Assembly: GCA_959597175.1 (NCBI GenBank)
Contig: CAUFXM010000006.1
Location: 1 to 64,000, forward strand
Origin: an uncultured Methanomassiliicoccales archaeon
Lineage (GTDB): Archaea; Thermoplasmatota; Thermoplasmata; Methanomassiliicoccales; Methanomethylophilaceae
Length of the DNA stretch: 64,000 nucleotides
Direction of reading: 5' to 3'
This document shows, piece after piece, positions 1-7,635 of the stretch. A model generated the notes under the pieces. That model saw only the letters and a list, made by a program, of their open reading frames with translations. It had not been told where the DNA came from and did no database searches. The stretch's first letter is position 1. Each line of letters begins with the position of its first letter. A program made the translations under genes and the position numbers.

Positions 1-68
1 GCACACTCAATCGAATGATCCGTCTAACGGAACATTCGTAGCATCGAACGTCAGAATTCATGAGTGCA

Positions 69-83
69 CGCTCCCTCGGAGCG
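69..83. other. short perfect hairpin (6-bp stem, 3-nt loop)
   Basis: CGCTCC, loop CTC, GGAGCG. It resembles the terminal hairpins of the two repeat units that follow and may be the end of an earlier, diverged unit. No gene is seen in 1-123. Confidence 0.4.
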
Positions 84-176
84 GAGATCATGATTCTCCA
101 TCTTTGGCAGGTCTTCGCGACCCGCGCATTCCCGTGTATATCGAGGAGGTATATAAGCCTTGTGTTTCAGGCTCTT

Positions 177-236
177 CCTCGCCGACAACAGGGTTTCGTG
201 ACTTGGATCGGAGCGACTCGTTCTGAGTCGCCCGCC
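177..236 (+). ncRNA. candidate small RNA, unit 1 of tandem array
   Basis: Transcription from the TATA box at 150-157 would start near 177. The predicted RNA of about 60 nt has a variable body and ends in a perfect 7-bp hairpin (GCGACTC 213-219, loop GTTCT, GAGTCGC 225-231). No open reading frame makes sense here. The 3' end is a guess, placed just after the hairpin. Confidence 0.4.
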
Positions 237-295
237 GCATCGCGCATTCCCCTGTATATCGGAGATGTATATAAGCCTTGTGTTTCAGGCTCGTC

Positions 296-360
296 CTCGA
301 CGATACACATCTTGCAACTTGTCCGGTGAGTTCCCCACGGAGTGGGTCTCACCGACGCAT
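296..360 (+). ncRNA. candidate small RNA, unit 2 of tandem array
   Basis: Downstream of the TATA box at 268-275. The predicted RNA has a body unlike unit 1 and ends in a two-tier hairpin: CGGTGAG (324-330) pairs with CTCACCG (348-354), and CCCAC (334-338) pairs with GTGGG (342-346) around a GGA loop. Same promoter, different body and hairpin sequence but same hairpin position as unit 1. Confidence 0.4.
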
Positions 361-375
361 CGCACAATTCCCTGG

Positions 376-587
376 ACACCCCACTCATATTTATAATTTT
401 CTCATTGGCGATGTTCTATAATAATCACTTTGATACATCATAGTATTATTTTGCACATCTAGTTCTCTGTTCAAGAACTGACTGGGGGAATCGCTGCGTC
501 ACAGAATGCTCCGGAGCCCGATTGCCCATTCGCGCTCCAATATACATTATATTTCTTTATAAGAACAGAAGACGAAACACTAGCGCC
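376..587. other. AT-rich intergenic stretch without recognised gene
   Basis: No coding region is supported. A TATA-like box (CTTTATAAG, 555-563) lies about 26 nt before the structured stretch at 588. Confidence 0.5.
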
Positions 588-790
588 GCAATCCGATGCG
601 CCGCCGACATCAATCAGCGGCGATTCGGATTGGGATCACTCCAGAAGTCGGCCCACGGAACGGATGTCATAGCCATCCCCTCCGAAGCCGACGGTCTGAC
701 GGCTACGGCAGACGTCAGCAAAACGACCTCATTACAGGTAACTCCGCAGGATTTCATGGTTACCAGGCTCCCGAGATGGCTCATACATGG
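588..790 (+). ncRNA. candidate structured RNA upstream of tRNA-Ser
   Basis: A TATA box (555-563) predicts a transcript start near 588, at the foot of a long stem: CAATCCGA (589-596) with TCGGATTG (625-632) and inner CGCCGC (599-604) with GCGGCG (617-622). A second stem pairs GTCGGC (647-652) with GCCGAC (687-692) and contains GGATG/CATCC. I see neither RNase P RNA nor SRP RNA signature motifs. Short ORFs here look like chance. The 3' end is unknown. Confidence 0.3.
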
Positions 791-817
791 TAGCATCGCA
801 CAACCCGACGTGGAAAG

Positions 818-825
818 TTTTAAAG
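818..825 (+). promoter_or_regulatory. TATA box of tRNA-Ser gene
   Basis: TTTTAAAG about 27-34 nt before the tRNA start, the spacing expected for an archaeal promoter. Confidence 0.6.
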
Positions 826-851
826 GGTATGCCAGCTTCCCGCGTACAGAA

Positions 852-939
852 GTGGAGATGGCCCAGCCTGGTAAGGCGTAAGACTGCTAATCTTATGTCC
901 CAAAAGGACCCGGGGGTTCGAATCCCCCTCTCCACGCCA
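852..939 (+). tRNA. tRNA-Ser(GCU) with encoded CCA
   Basis: The 7-bp acceptor stem GTGGAGA (852-858) pairs with TCTCCAC (929-935), discriminator G936, CCA 937-939. The anticodon stem TAAGA/TCTTA encloses the loop CTGCTAA, giving anticodon GCU (886-888), a serine tRNA. The variable arm is long, as expected for a class II tRNA, and GGTTCGAATCC forms the T arm. Its 3' end is the integration site of the element that follows; the tRNA stays intact. Confidence 0.92.
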
Positions 940-942
940 ATT
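925..942. repeat. attL core, 18-bp direct repeat in tRNA 3' end
   Basis: CCCCTCTCCACGCCAATT spans the last tRNA bases and the CCA, and recurs exactly at 9051-9068. Together with the integrase next to the right copy, this defines the ends of an integrative element. Confidence 0.85.
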
Positions 943-1030
943 CGCCATCTGGCTATGAATTCAATTTTTTCGAGCCGGAATTTTCCAAGCTGATTTTTTC
1001 CGAAAATTACGACGATCGTCGGAGGTACTC

Positions 1031-2230
1031 ATGACCTCCGTCGGCTACCTCTCGCAGCCGACACTGGAGGAATTCGGACCTCCGCCGGAGACCGATCCCC
1101 GCCAGGAGACCTGCTGGCGCACGAACTTCAACGGCGGATGGGTCGATTCGCATTGGCTCTACGAGGCCCTGATCGGAGGCGACGTCTTCCTCGCCGACGA
1201 CTGGCTGCAGGAGACCTTCCTCGACTACATCGAGAAGCAGGTCCGCATCGAGTTCTACAACTACGAGACCCGTGAGTTCTTCTACGCCCCGGTCGCCAAG
1301 CGCGGGAACCTGTACTACGCGATGAAGAAGGGCGCGGTCCGCGACGAGATCTCCGAGGCCATGTCGAAGATCGTCTTTGATGAGCCCGTCCCCGGATTCA
1401 GGAACCTCAGGAGGACCAGGCTTCTCTTCGTGACACTGACCTTCGATCCCAGGAAGTTCACGGCCGAGAGGGCCTGGGCGGCTCTGAAGTCCACCCGCCC
1501 CGAGGGCATGGACAACATCTACAACGTGATCAACGGGTTCACGGCCAACATCTCGAAGATCTTCGGGACCAACGGGAAGCTCGTTTCGAAGGAGGCACAG
1601 GCCAACGGATATCCCGCACCGCATCTCCTGATCGTCCTGGACGAACCCGTCCTCGTCCGCCGTAAGAGGGTCAGGGGAGACATCGTCAAGTGGTACATCG
1701 AGGATCCGGCGATTTTGAGACGTCTCGGGAAGGACGACGAGTCCAGGAGACTTGTCAGGTCGGATTACAGGGTGGCGATAGACTCCAACCCCGTCTGGAA
1801 GCACGGGTTCTTCGACATCGAGGGCGTGGTCTCCGACCAGAAGTTCAACGGCAGGAAGAACGTCTGCGCATACCTGTTCAAGTACATGTCCAAATGCCTC
1901 ACCAGGGACCACTGCCATTCCACATCCTCCCTCAGGACCATCAGGGAATGCAGGGACCACAACCTCCTGGTCGCCTTGTACACGCACCTGTGCAACAAGT
2001 GCTTCAGGAACAGGGACATCACCTACGGGAAGGGGTTCAGGGAGAGGATCAGGCTACTGCGCGAGAAGCGGGAGGAGGCCGAAAGGGAACCGTCGCCCTG
2101 GACCTACCTCGGCATGGTCGATGAATCCATCGTTCTCGAACGCATTCGTCATCACAGGAACGGAACTGTCACCGAAGACTCACACGACATTGGACAGAAC
2201 GGTCATGGTTCAGACCGGTTCACAGATTGA
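1031..2230 (+). CDS. rolling-circle replication initiator-like protein (HUH Rep)
   Basis: The 399-residue protein shows the motif order of archaeal plasmid Rep proteins. Motif 1 is LLFVTLTFDP (residues 131-140), motif 2 is APHLLIVLD (196-204), and HGFFDIEGV (258-266) precedes motif 3, AYLFKYMSK (280-288), with candidate nicking Tyr281 and Lys284. Such proteins nick the double-strand origin to begin rolling-circle replication. The usual second histidine of the HUH pair is leucine here (H198-L-L), which may weaken metal binding. GGAGG lies just before the ATG. A paralogue truncated after residue 124 lies at 9157, so the gene marks the left end of a family of related elements. Its stop overlaps the convergent DUF1648 gene by 11 bp. 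Assignment is from motifs only. Confidence 0.65.
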   Translation: MTSVGYLSQPTLEEFGPPPETDPRQETCWRTNFNGGWVDSHWLYEALIGGDVFLADDWLQETFLDYIEKQVRIEFYNYETREFFYAPVAKRGNLYYAMKKGAVRDEISEAMSKIVFDEPVPGFRNLRRTRLLFVTLTFDPRKFTAERAWAALKSTRPEGMDNIYNVINGFTANISKIFGTNGKLVSKEAQANGYPAPHLLIVLDEPVLVRRKRVRGDIVKWYIEDPAILRRLGKDDESRRLVRSDYRVAIDSNPVWKHGFFDIEGVVSDQKFNGRKNVCAYLFKYMSKCLTRDHCHSTSSLRTIRECRDHNLLVALYTHLCNKCFRNRDITYGKGFRERIRLLREKREEAEREPSPWTYLGMVDESIVLERIRHHRNGTVTEDSHDIGQNGHGSDRFTD

Positions 2231-2570
2231 TGAGGATCAGAGTCAGAACCCCCAACTCCAACAGAAGGAAGAAGATACTGACCCCGATTGTCGTTCTGTG
2301 CATGAACAGCTCACTGGATTTGCCGTCCCCGTACGTCTCCCCTTTCACGACTCTCGTGACGCCCATGCAAGCCAGACATATGATTGTAAAAAGCGTGGGT
2401 GCGATGATGAGTTCGAATTTCGAACCCCAACGGTTGGGTTCTGTTGAATCGAAGCTCCAGTGTGCAGGAATCGTATCCGGCAGGAAGATGAGGGCCGCAA
2501 TCACCACCGCCCATAAGATCACCAGTATCGCGAAAGATGCACGGTTCTCGCGGTAGACCTCATCCATCAT
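2220..2570 (-). CDS. DUF1648-family small membrane protein
   Basis: A 116-residue protein with three or four predicted membrane segments. Residues 14-30 are hydrophobic and lead into FLPDTIPAHWS, the signature of DUF1648, the N-terminal domain of SdpI-type immunity proteins. The SdpI part proper is absent. A second member of the family (3726-4070) lies in the same element in the same orientation. Function is unknown; a role in protecting the envelope from a toxin is a guess from SdpI. The start could be either of two adjacent ATG codons. Confidence 0.65.
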   Translation of the reverse strand: MMDEVYRENRASFAILVILWAVVIAALIFLPDTIPAHWSFDSTEPNRWGSKFELIIAPTLFTIICLACMGVTRVVKGETYGDGKSSELFMHRTTIGVSIFFLLLELGVLTLILINL

Positions 2571-3009
2571 GCAGGATGAATCCGAAACAGACCTTATCTC
2601 TGTTTCTTTGTTTTATCAATACGGGCTTGAGATGTTCTTCGAATCCCTCTGCACTTCCAACCGTGTTCTATCCCAATCACCGCGTCAGCGGTGACGGCGT
2701 CGGACGGTCGCCGCCCGTCCCGCCTTTGGCGGAGGGCGCGGCCGTACGGCGCCGGGGAGCCGCGCAGCGGCGACCGACCCGAGCGCAGCGAGGGTCAGAC
2801 TTGATGGAGATTTCTTAAGTTAAAACTCTCTGCTTTCTATAGATTTGATTTCTGAAGCTCATATTCTTCTTGATTTTCAGAACTCAGTAGCACTGATGTC
2901 TTTTTTATTAGTTAGATATATTTGCTTTTATTATTAACTTGTATAGTAATCACAAATATTGAAAACATTAAGTTGAAACTTAAATAATTTTGAATTGGTT
3001 TCGTTTATT
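2571..3009. other. intergenic region: GC-rich hairpin cluster followed by AT-rich DNA
   Basis: No gene is supported. The left half holds a cluster of compact GC-rich hairpins (2678-2798, listed separately). The right half (about 2815-3009) is strongly AT-rich and probably carries the promoter of the gene at 3010. Confidence 0.6.
2678..2798. repeat. cluster of short GC-rich hairpins, possible replication origin
   Basis: Successive inverted repeats: CACCGC/GCGGTG (2678-2693), GGACGG/CCGTCC (2702-2720), CCGCC-TTT-GGCGG (2720-2732), palindrome GCCGTACGGC (2741-2750), GCCGC-GCA-GCGGC (2759-2771) and GACCC...GGGTC enclosing GAGCGCAGCGA (2776-2796). Such dense secondary structure fits a single- or double-strand origin of a rolling-circle element or a REP-like cluster. 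Only the structure is observed. Confidence 0.5.
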
Positions 3010-3654
3010 ATGAATCAACTTTCTCAAGCTATAATTCTGCTTAAATCCATTCAAGACTGTTTTGATGCTATATCAGAATCTCACTTCAATATTGACCACG
3101 ATGGCAATTATTCAGACACCGCACACAATAGACGTTTATTTTCAATCGAACACCGTGCTAAAAAATTATCATACAAGGTCATTGAATGCCTATGCGATGA
3201 TGATTTTTTATTAGATTTGACTGAAGCAAACTCCGAGACTCTTGAGGTTCCTTACGAAAACATACACATTGTTTTACATTATCTTGAGGAGTTCATAGAT
3301 TCTCACCATCCCAAATATATGGACGATCTACTATCCAATGCATCCTTATTTGCAGATCAGAAATTATACCCATGTGCTGCACTGTGTATCAGACTTTATG
3401 GTGAAAGTGCAATCAAAAACCTCTATCCTAAATTTCATGATTATAGAAAACCTACATTTGGTCACATGATTAGCACGCTAAAAAATGAATTCGGCAATAA
3501 ATATGAAGAAATATCAGGTAAAGCAACCAGATTGGATGCTATCGTACACAACAACATACAGAAGAAAGAATGTACTAAAAATGAAATTATGGACTATATT
3601 GAATGGATAAAAACGTTTGAATCTTTGTTATATGACATAAAGAATGACTCTTAA
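3010..3654 (+). CDS. hypothetical protein, strongly AT-rich gene
   Basis: A 214-residue protein of unknown family. Base composition differs sharply from all neighbours (AT-rich codons, many Lys, Asn, Ile), which points to recent acquisition from another source. It is predicted soluble and mostly helical; the C-terminal part contains RLDAIVHNN, and an Arg/His pair of this kind can occur in HEPN-type helical proteins, but the match is too weak for a call. ATG 3010 is preferred over TTG 2995. It stands alone between AT-rich flanks. Confidence 0.6.
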   Translation: MNQLSQAIILLKSIQDCFDAISESHFNIDHDGNYSDTAHNRRLFSIEHRAKKLSYKVIECLCDDDFLLDLTEANSETLEVPYENIHIVLHYLEEFIDSHHPKYMDDLLSNASLFADQKLYPCAALCIRLYGESAIKNLYPKFHDYRKPTFGHMISTLKNEFGNKYEEISGKATRLDAIVHNNIQKKECTKNEIMDYIEWIKTFESLLYDIKNDS

Positions 3655-3725
3655 TAGAAGGTTCTGATGCAGTAAAAACAATCACATTAGCGAAAAACTC
3701 AAGACTTTTCTGCTTTAACTGATGG

Positions 3726-4070
3726 TCATGCATATGACAGCATCGTGTAGCTAATGAAGATCTCCACGAAGCCCACCACCAGCGTGAACAGTATGACGAC
3801 GACCGCGCGGTCCCTTGCGATCTCATCATCGAGACCCCTCCGGACGGAGGCGCGATCGACCATCGATGCGACTATCAACGTGACGACCGGCATGGCGAAG
3901 AACATCAGAAGGGATGCGATGGAGAACCTGTCCGTCCATCTGGTCACCTCCCCGTCCGTGACATGCAGCGGTATGGTGTCGGGCAGGATCAGGAACACCG
4001 CGACCTGGATGATAATCAGTGCCACGGGGAGCAACACGGACAGACGCCTTGCCAGAGCTGACAGATCCAT
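3726..4070 (-). CDS. DUF1648-family small membrane protein
   Basis: A 114-residue membrane protein with the DUF1648 signature LILPDTIPLHVTDG near residues 27-40 and about three further hydrophobic segments. It is a second, diverged copy of the family seen at 2220-2570. It lies divergently from the secreted hydrolase at 4167. Function is unknown; SdpI-related proteins confer immunity to a membrane-active toxin in Bacillus, but the defining SdpI domain is not seen here. Confidence 0.6.
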   Translation of the reverse strand: MDLSALARRLSVLLPVALIIIQVAVFLILPDTIPLHVTDGEVTRWTDRFSIASLLMFFAMPVVTLIVASMVDRASVRRGLDDEIARDRAVVVILFTLVVGFVEIFISYTMLSYA

Positions 4071-4166
4071 ACAGTCGCATGGAGCTGCGGATGTTAAAAT
4101 TACCGTCCATCGACTCCATCGAAGCTGCGACCTTTTATCATCTTAGAACCCCTTCGTTTTCCAGGG

Positions 4167-5510
4167 ATGCAATTGGATAAGCGCAACATCACCATAATAG
4201 GCGCATGCGCCGTTGTCATAGTCCTGATTCTGGTCGCGGTGTTCATCCTGAACGACCGCGACGGAGATACGGATGAAAACCGCACGGTGAAGGCCGCCGA
4301 ACTCCTTGAGAGCGGGGAGTTCCAGGAGTTCTATGACGACTCCGACCCCGTGCTGCAGGCCGCAGTCGGCAGCGTGGAAGGCCTGGAGGCCATGTGGGAC
4401 GGGTACACGTACGGCATCGGGGACTTCGTTCAGGTGGACCGCACCGAATCCTTCAGGTCGGGGGCGAACACCATCACCTACGCGTACTGCCAGCACACGG
4501 AATGGGGGCTGCTGCTCACAATCACATTCGGATACGACGGAAAATACGTCGGGCTGTTCTTCGGATACTACGAGCCCGAGGGCGCAGATCCGCTGCCGGA
4601 GGGGCTGACCGAGACTGACGTCACGGTGGATGCCGGAACCGGCTATCCTCTCCCGGGAACGCTGACCTCCTCGGATTCTTCCGACCACCGGGTGGCGGCG
4701 ATCATCGTGCACGGGTCCGGTCCCAACGACCGCGACGGCACGGTCGGTGCGAACAAGCCCTACCGCGACATCGCCCGCGGCCTCGCAGAGAAGGGAATCG
4801 ACGTCCTGACGTACGACAAGAGGACCAACGTGCACACCCAGATCAGCCAGGACCCCGCGCGCTACACCGTGGAGGACGAGGTCGTGGACGACGCGGTAGC
4901 CGCCGTGAGGATGCTGAACGAAATGGGATACGGGAAGGTGTTCATCATAGGGCACAGCCTCGGGGGGATGCTGGCGCCGTACATCGCCCAGCAGTGCGGC
5001 GACATGTGCGACGGGCTCGTCTCTCTGGCCGGCAGCCCCAGGACGATAACCGACATCCTCGCCGATCAGCTCTGGGAACAGTACAGCCAGCTCCCGGATG
5101 CGGAGGCGTACCGCGCATACATCGACGGGGAGCTGGCGAAGGCCGACTCCCTTGCATCCATGACCGATGACGAGCGCGCCTCCACCACCGTCTTCGGACA
5201 GAGCGGATACTACATCTGGAGCCTCAACTCCATCGACGAGGTCCCGATAGCCGAGTCCCTCGACATCCCGATGCTGTTCCTCCAGGGAAGCGCCGACTAC
5301 CAGGTGTATGCGGACGTCGATTTCGCGGCCTGGGAGGACGCACTGTCCGACGACCCGGATGCGGATTTCGTCCTGTACGACGGACTGAACCATCTGTTCA
5401 TCGAATCGGAGGGGCCCTACGCGGGCACGACCGCGGAGTACAACGGCCACGGCTCGGTGGACAGCGGGGTCGTGAACGACATCGCGGGATTCATCCTGAA
5501 CCGATCGTGA
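4167..5510 (+). CDS. membrane-anchored or secreted alpha/beta hydrolase with DUF3887-like N-domain
   Basis: The 447-residue protein begins with a transmembrane or signal segment (residues 8-29), followed by a domain of about 100 residues resembling DUF3887, then an alpha/beta hydrolase fold. GHSLGG (around residue 264) is the nucleophile elbow with the catalytic Ser, and GLNHLF near residue 411 supplies the likely His. It probably acts outside the cytoplasmic membrane on an ester or peptide substrate not identifiable from sequence. A TATA box (CTTTTATC, 4132-4139) lies 28-35 nt before the ATG. A fragment of a close paralogue (residues 315-447) survives at 9530-9928, so this gene is conserved cargo of the element family. 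Confidence 0.8.
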   Translation: MQLDKRNITIIGACAVVIVLILVAVFILNDRDGDTDENRTVKAAELLESGEFQEFYDDSDPVLQAAVGSVEGLEAMWDGYTYGIGDFVQVDRTESFRSGANTITYAYCQHTEWGLLLTITFGYDGKYVGLFFGYYEPEGADPLPEGLTETDVTVDAGTGYPLPGTLTSSDSSDHRVAAIIVHGSGPNDRDGTVGANKPYRDIARGLAEKGIDVLTYDKRTNVHTQISQDPARYTVEDEVVDDAVAAVRMLNEMGYGKVFIIGHSLGGMLAPYIAQQCGDMCDGLVSLAGSPRTITDILADQLWEQYSQLPDAEAYRAYIDGELAKADSLASMTDDERASTTVFGQSGYYIWSLNSIDEVPIAESLDIPMLFLQGSADYQVYADVDFAAWEDALSDDPDADFVLYDGLNHLFIESEGPYAGTTAEYNGHGSVDSGVVNDIAGFILNRS

Positions 5511-5513
5511 AAC

Positions 5514-5534
5514 GCCGACCCCTCCGGGGTCGGC
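5514..5534 (+). terminator. hairpin terminator after hydrolase gene
   Basis: Perfect 9-bp stem GCCGACCCC / GGGGTCGGC with a TCC loop, 4 nt after the stop codon and followed by a T-rich run. Confidence 0.6.
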
Positions 5535-5763
5535 ATCCTTCTTTATCGTTTACGAACGGACATGGGACGGCAAGAACGATGACCGAAGCTGTCGGCATCT
5601 TGGTGCTGCCATCTGTGGACGGTTCGAACAGGACTGGTTCCATCCGGATCCCTGCCATGTCAGCACCGGTCCGTCCCTGTGCCCTCGGGACTGACATTGA
5701 CAGGGCATGGAAAAGCGGGGCCGGGAACGAAAGTTGATTAATCGACATTGCCTTGCGGCTCCC

Positions 5764-6216
5764 ATGGATTCGGAGATAACCTTCAGAAGCGCCTACGGCC
5801 CCATCGTCTATATCTCAATGGCCCTGCTGCTCCTGATCTTCGCCGTTCTCATATTCGTCCTCCCGAGCATCGGCTCGATTCTTGTAGTAATCCTCATCAT
5901 CCTGGAGACCTTCGTCGCACTGACCCCGTTCATGCTGAGGTACACCTTCGACGACGAGAAGGTCACGGTGTCCAACCCGTTGGCGGCTCCGGAACCGCCG
6001 GCGTACTACGACAGGATCTGGAAGGTCGAGGATTCAAGGAAGGAGTACGCCTCGAATATGCACGGTGCATCCCCCGACTCCATCAGGATATGGTACGACC
6101 GCGGCACCGGGCACTACATTTGCATCTCACCCAGCGACAAGAGACGCGCGATGGGGATCCTCAGGGACCGGTGTCCGGATGCGGAATTCGCACCCAGCGA
6201 GGATGCCGGTTCCTGA
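5764..6216 (+). CDS. bacterial-PH-domain membrane protein (SunI-like)
   Basis: Starting at ATG 5764 the protein has 150 residues: two membrane segments (about 12-32 and 36-55), then a soluble bacterial PH-like domain ending in ICISPSDKRRAMGIL, typical of the SunI/YokE-type PH group. SunI gives Bacillus immunity to the bacteriocin sublancin; whether this protein has such a role is inference. An upstream in-frame ATG (5707) would add a charged stretch without domain support. It precedes the DUF3784 gene by 12 bp, probably as one transcript. Confidence 0.65.
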   Translation: MDSEITFRSAYGPIVYISMALLLLIFAVLIFVLPSIGSILVVILIILETFVALTPFMLRYTFDDEKVTVSNPLAAPEPPAYYDRIWKVEDSRKEYASNMHGASPDSIRIWYDRGTGHYICISPSDKRRAMGILRDRCPDAEFAPSEDAGS

Positions 6217-6228
6217 CCATCGCCGGAG

Positions 6229-6633
6229 ATGGGATCCATGGAAGACGGCACGATGGTCGCCATTGCGGCGGTGTTCGGCCCCGCACTCATCCTGGTTGGA
6301 TTGGTCGCCACACTGATCTCGGATGTTGGGATCTACCTTCTCCTGGGCGGACTTTTCCTGTTCTTCCTGATCATCGGGATTGCCCTCGTGACAGGTCATG
6401 CTATCGGGATGGTCGCGGGAGTCAACTCGATGACCGAATCGGAGAGGCAAGAGTACGATCTGAAGAAGGTTGGAAGGGCCGTCGGACTGTTCATGTTCTA
6501 CTGTTCGCTGATGCCTCTGCTGATCCTGGACTTCAATGCGGGAGTGTTCGTGATCTACATGATCGTCTTCCTGCTGATCCTCGTCTGGCTTCTCTGGTAC
6601 ATCAACGTACGCTGTCGTAGGACATCGCGCTGA
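6229..6633 (+). CDS. DUF3784-family membrane protein
   Basis: A 134-residue protein with three or four transmembrane segments. The central AGVNSMTESERQEYDLKKVG matches the DUF3784 pattern (loop with Asn, Glu-rich turn, YD motif). Family function is unknown; members are often small immunity-type or transporter-associated proteins. It follows the PH-domain gene after 12 bp. The start may be ATG 6229 or 6238. Confidence 0.65.
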   Translation: MGSMEDGTMVAIAAVFGPALILVGLVATLISDVGIYLLLGGLFLFFLIIGIALVTGHAIGMVAGVNSMTESERQEYDLKKVGRAVGLFMFYCSLMPLLILDFNAGVFVIYMIVFLLILVWLLWYINVRCRRTSR

Positions 6634-6643
6634 AAAACAACTA

Positions 6644-6651
6644 TTTAAATA
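6644..6651 (+). promoter_or_regulatory. TATA box before hairpin element copy A
   Basis: TTTAAATA ends 23 nt before copy A of the GATAAGACCCG element. An equally placed box (11660-11667) precedes copy B. Confidence 0.45.
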
Positions 6652-6673
6652 GGTCCAAGAACTACTATCACTA

Positions 6674-6734
6674 TCCAGATAAGACCCGTAGGGGAGGTCG
6701 CCTTTGGTGGCCATTAGTACCTACGGGCAATGGA
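6674..6734 (+). ncRNA. GATAAGACCCG hairpin element, copy A
   Basis: Starts TCCAGATAAGACCCGTAG. An outer stem CCCGTAGG (6685-6692) pairs perfectly with CCTACGGG (6720-6727); inside, GGTCGCC (6696-6702) pairs with GGTGGCC (6706-6712) around TTT. Copies B and C (11691 and 11757) keep the signature and the same fold with changed bases. A TATA box sits about 25-30 nt upstream, so this may be an independently transcribed small RNA. The 3' end of the DUF3800 gene lies antisense within it. Confidence 0.5.
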
Positions 6735-7292
6735 TATTCTCTTCTCGATTATGTGTATCGATGTGTCTTCATCCTCGTATCTGGCCCTGGCAGCACCGGC
6801 AACGTAATCGACCAACTGAACGCATTTGTTCTGCTCTGATGTCACCTTATCGCACTTCATCAGATTGACTCCAGCCTTCACAGCCTCCTCTCTCGCTAAC
6901 TCCCTGAGTCTCTCGATCTTGATGAAACTGCTACGATCCACGAACACGTTGAAATCCCTGCAAGGAAGGACACCCATGGCATCCGCAAGGACCTGCCTTA
7001 ACATCTTCTCATAGAGTTCGTTCCCATACAGATGTTTACCGGAATCGGGATTGTTCTTGTTGATGACAGCATAGACCGCTCTGAACTCGCATCCCGACAT
7101 CGTGCTGAGAAGCTCCCTACGATTGTCGGGGTCCGTGTTGATCCATTTATGCTCCCTGCCGTCGTTCGGCAGGAGTTTGGATGCGACCTTCAGATGACGC
7201 GGCCTCAGCATCACTAGCGCGGCGATGGCAAAGTACGTGGACCCTTTGGAACCGAGGTCACCGGACTCGTCGATCACGATGAGCCCTGTCAT
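6714..7292 (-). CDS. DUF3800 domain protein
   Basis: Begins MTGLIVIDESGDLG: the early Asp-Glu-Ser-Gly-Asp is the hallmark of DUF3800, a predicted RNase H-like fold common in mobile elements and phages. A later VFVDRSS and C-terminal QLVDYVAGA also fit the family. Length is 192 residues. The ATG overlaps the stop region of the upstream AbrB-type gene by 4 bp, so the two are translated together. The last codons fall inside the hairpin element at 6674-6734, which may have replaced the original 3' end. The longer open frame upstream of 7292 is out-of-frame shadow of the AbrB gene. Confidence 0.8.
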   Translation of the reverse strand: MTGLIVIDESGDLGSKGSTYFAIAALVMLRPRHLKVASKLLPNDGREHKWINTDPDNRRELLSTMSGCEFRAVYAVINKNNPDSGKHLYGNELYEKMLRQVLADAMGVLPCRDFNVFVDRSSFIKIERLRELAREEAVKAGVNLMKCDKVTSEQNKCVQLVDYVAGAARARYEDEDTSIHIIEKRISIARRY

Positions 7293-7630
7293 GGACGGGC
7301 ACCGTCTGGATCCAGCCTGCGCATCTCCTCTTCCAGATCCCTCACCGACTCGATCTTGTCGTCGAGCTCGGCCTGCGCCACCTCGGCCTGGCCCGGATCC
7401 ATCATGTCGATCTCGATCTGCCTCTTCCTTGCCCACTCCCAGAAGCTGTCGTTGTTGTAGCGGATGCCGACCTGCTCGCTCTCCGGGAGGACCCTCCTGA
7501 GGATGACCTCCCCGTTGTCGATGTAGAACATCACGTGGTCCTGGGGCCCGAGCTCCAGGATCTCCGCCACCTCCTTGATCAGGGTTATGCGCTTTGAACC
7601 GTCCAGTCTTACCGAACCCAGGAACTGCAT
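7289..7630 (-). CDS. AbrB/SpoVT-type DNA-binding regulator
   Basis: From ATG 7630 the protein has 113 residues. The N-terminal about 45 residues (LGSVRLDGSKRITLIKEVAE then LGPQDHVMFYIDNGEVILRR) form a swapped-hairpin AbrB-type DNA-binding domain; the C-terminal half is charged, probably helical (RDLEEEMRRLD). It probably controls element genes. Two mirrored copies of CCCAAAAACGG flank its divergent promoter, so autoregulation is likely. It overlaps the DUF3800 gene downstream. Confidence 0.7.
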   Translation of the reverse strand: MQFLGSVRLDGSKRITLIKEVAEILELGPQDHVMFYIDNGEVILRRVLPESEQVGIRYNNDSFWEWARKRQIEIDMMDPGQAEVAQAELDDKIESVRDLEEEMRRLDPDGARP

Positions 7631-7635
7631 GTTTA

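Larger units (their letters stand above)
124..375 (+). repeat. tandem promoter-hairpin repeat, period 118-120 bp
   Basis: A block of about 55 bp starting GCGCATTCCC and containing TATATAAGCCTTGTG then TTTCAGGCTC begins at 124 and again at 242. A third, partial start (GCACAATTCCCTGG) is at 362. Each full unit carries a TATA box (150-157 and 268-275) and ends in a GC-rich hairpin of different sequence, so promoter blocks are conserved and bodies vary. This is seen directly; that the units are small RNA genes is inferred. Confidence 0.6.

Noticed and set aside
124..375. CRISPR array at the tandem repeats
   Set aside because: Only two full units, each carrying a promoter and hairpin; no spacer regularity and no cas genes.
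522..881. Possible protein of 119 residues before tRNA-Ser
   Set aside because: No domain, overlaps the tRNA and promoter, and competing frames are equally open.
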